From Arcobacter sp. UBA7394 (GTDB lineage Bacteria; Campylobacterota; Campylobacteria; Campylobacterales; Arcobacteraceae): a DNA stretch of 7,101 nucleotides. A program made the translations under genes and the position numbers. The DNA lies in contig DKNG01000161.1 in assembly GCA_002470185.1 (NCBI GenBank), positions 2,634 through 9,734 on the forward strand, read 5' to 3'. Below the pieces are notes generated by a model. That model worked only from the letters and a program-made list of their open reading frames with translations. It made no database searches and was not told where the DNA came from. Shown one piece after another: positions 6,256 through 7,101 of the stretch; within the stretch, counting starts at the first letter, position 1; every line of letters begins with the position of its first letter.

Positions 6256-7101
6256 TTAATCGTCAATTGAAACTTTTTCTTCAATTTCAATGAATGTTTC
6301 AATGAAGTCACCAACTTTAATATCGTTGAATTTATCAAACATAATACCACACTCGTAACCATTAGCAACTTCTTTAGCATCATCTTTAAATCTTTTAAGA
6401 CTTGAGATTTTACCAGTATAAGTAACAACACCATCTCTAATGATTCTTGCTAATCCACCTCTAATTACTTTACCATCAGTTACTAAACATCCAGCAACAG
6501 TTCCAACTTTAGGAACAACGAATGTATCTCTAACTTCAGCTTGACCAGTATTCTCTTCTCTAATTACACCACTCATCATTCCAGATAAAGTAGCTTTAAT
6601 ATCATCAATTAAATCATAGATAATTGAATAAGTATTAATAGTAATTCCATCAGCTTTTGCTTTAGATTTAACAGAACCAGTAGGTCTTACGTTAAATCCA
6701 AGGATAATACAACCCTCAGAAGCACTTGCAAGAACTAAATCAGATTCAGTAATTCCACCAACTGCGGCGTGAATAACTTTTACTTTAACTTCTTCGTTAG
6801 CAATTTTCTCTAATGAACCTTTAATAGCTTCAAGTGATCCACCAACATCAGTTTTAATAATAACTGGTAATTGTTTGATCTTACCTTCTGCAATTAATCC
6901 ACTCATTTCTTCTAAAGATACTTTAGTAGATTTAGATAATTCTTTTGCTCTTTCGTGTTCAGCTCTTTTAGTAGCAATTTCTCTTGCTTCTTTATCAGAG
7001 TCTTGTACAACCATAACAGATCCAGCAGCTGGAACTTCACTTAATCCTAAAACATTACCTGTTTCAGAAAGACCAAGTTGTTTAACTGGTTTACCCATAT
7101 C
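6256..7101 (-). CDS. infB: Translation initiation factor IF-2, C-terminal part
   Basis: IF2 is the GTPase that delivers fMet-tRNA to the 30S P site and promotes subunit joining. Only the last ~281 residues are visible and the frame runs off the right edge, so the G domain is outside the window. Counting the Met at 7096-7098 as residue 1, the fragment holds the end of domain II (GLSEVPAAG, 18-26), domain III (VIIKTDVGGSLEAI, 79-92, and AAVGGITESD, 111-120), the long linker helix (about 157-175) and domain C2 (about 185-275). C2 contains the fMet pocket: AGC at 202-204, KRFKDD at 235-240 and ECG at 249-251. Cys204, Arg236, Glu249 and Cys250 match the spacing of the Geobacillus residues Cys668, Arg700, Glu713 and Cys714. 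The Met here is internal, not the start, because IF2 is far longer. rbfA follows after 2 nt. Confidence 0.97.
   Translation of the reverse strand, partial: DMGKPVKQLGLSETGNVLGLSEVPAAGSVMVVQDSDKEAREIATKRAEHERAKELSKSTKVSLEEMSGLIAEGKIKQLPVIIKTDVGGSLEAIKGSLEKIANEEVKVKVIHAAVGGITESDLVLASASEGCIILGFNVRPTGSVKSKAKADGITINTYSIIYDLIDDIKATLSGMMSGVIREENTGQAEVRDTFVVPKVGTVAGCLVTDGKVIRGGLARIIRDGVVTYTGKISSLKRFKDDAKEVANGYECGIMFDKFNDIKVGDFIETFIEIEEKVSIDD

Noticed and set aside
6240..6434. 64-codon frame across the infB-rbfA junction on the minus strand.
   Set aside because: It is a shifted-frame reading of the IF2 C-terminus, rich in Leu/Lys, and conflicts with the well-supported infB and rbfA frames.

Overview
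This window is an ordinary housekeeping segment of an AT-rich bacterial chromosome. Protein similarity (IspH, SerA, EF-P, RibD) and gene order (ispH-rpsA-serA on one strand, infB-rbfA-rimP on the other) point to the Campylobacterota (former Epsilonproteobacteria). Low GC and strong preference for A/T-ending codons fit an Arcobacter-like member best. The phylum is fairly safe; the genus is inferred from memory of related proteins, not from a search.

Layout. Positions 1-4298 (+) carry the 3' half of ispH (isoprenoid synthesis), a 65-nt gap with a good sigma70-type promoter, then a tight cluster rpsA (ribosomal protein S1), serA (first step of serine synthesis) and efp (elongation factor P), with gaps of 13 and 9 nt. 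The cluster ends in two consecutive hairpins: one wraps the efp stop codon, and the second is a perfect palindrome flanked by A and T runs that can stop transcription from both directions. Positions 4358-7101 (-) carry the opposing cluster, read from the right edge: infB (IF2, 3' part only), rbfA, rimP, then, after a 100-nt spacer, ribD (riboflavin synthesis). The infB-rbfA gap is 2 nt, and rbfA and rimP overlap by 4 nt in an ATGA junction.

How the genes fit together. Five of the eight genes serve translation: S1 brings mRNA to the 30S subunit, EF-P relieves polyproline stalls, IF2 places initiator tRNA, and RbfA and RimP mature the 30S subunit. The other three supply metabolites: isoprenoid precursors, serine and riboflavin.

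All genes are full-length or cut only by the window edge, and the key catalytic or binding residues are in place, apart from one altered glycine in the RibD reductase domain. I found no mobile element, CRISPR array, RNA gene or defence system, and no undescribed system. The points most worth a second look are small RNA-level features: the GUAA-loop hairpin holding the efp stop codon, and a possible start-codon-sequestering pairing in the rpsA leader.
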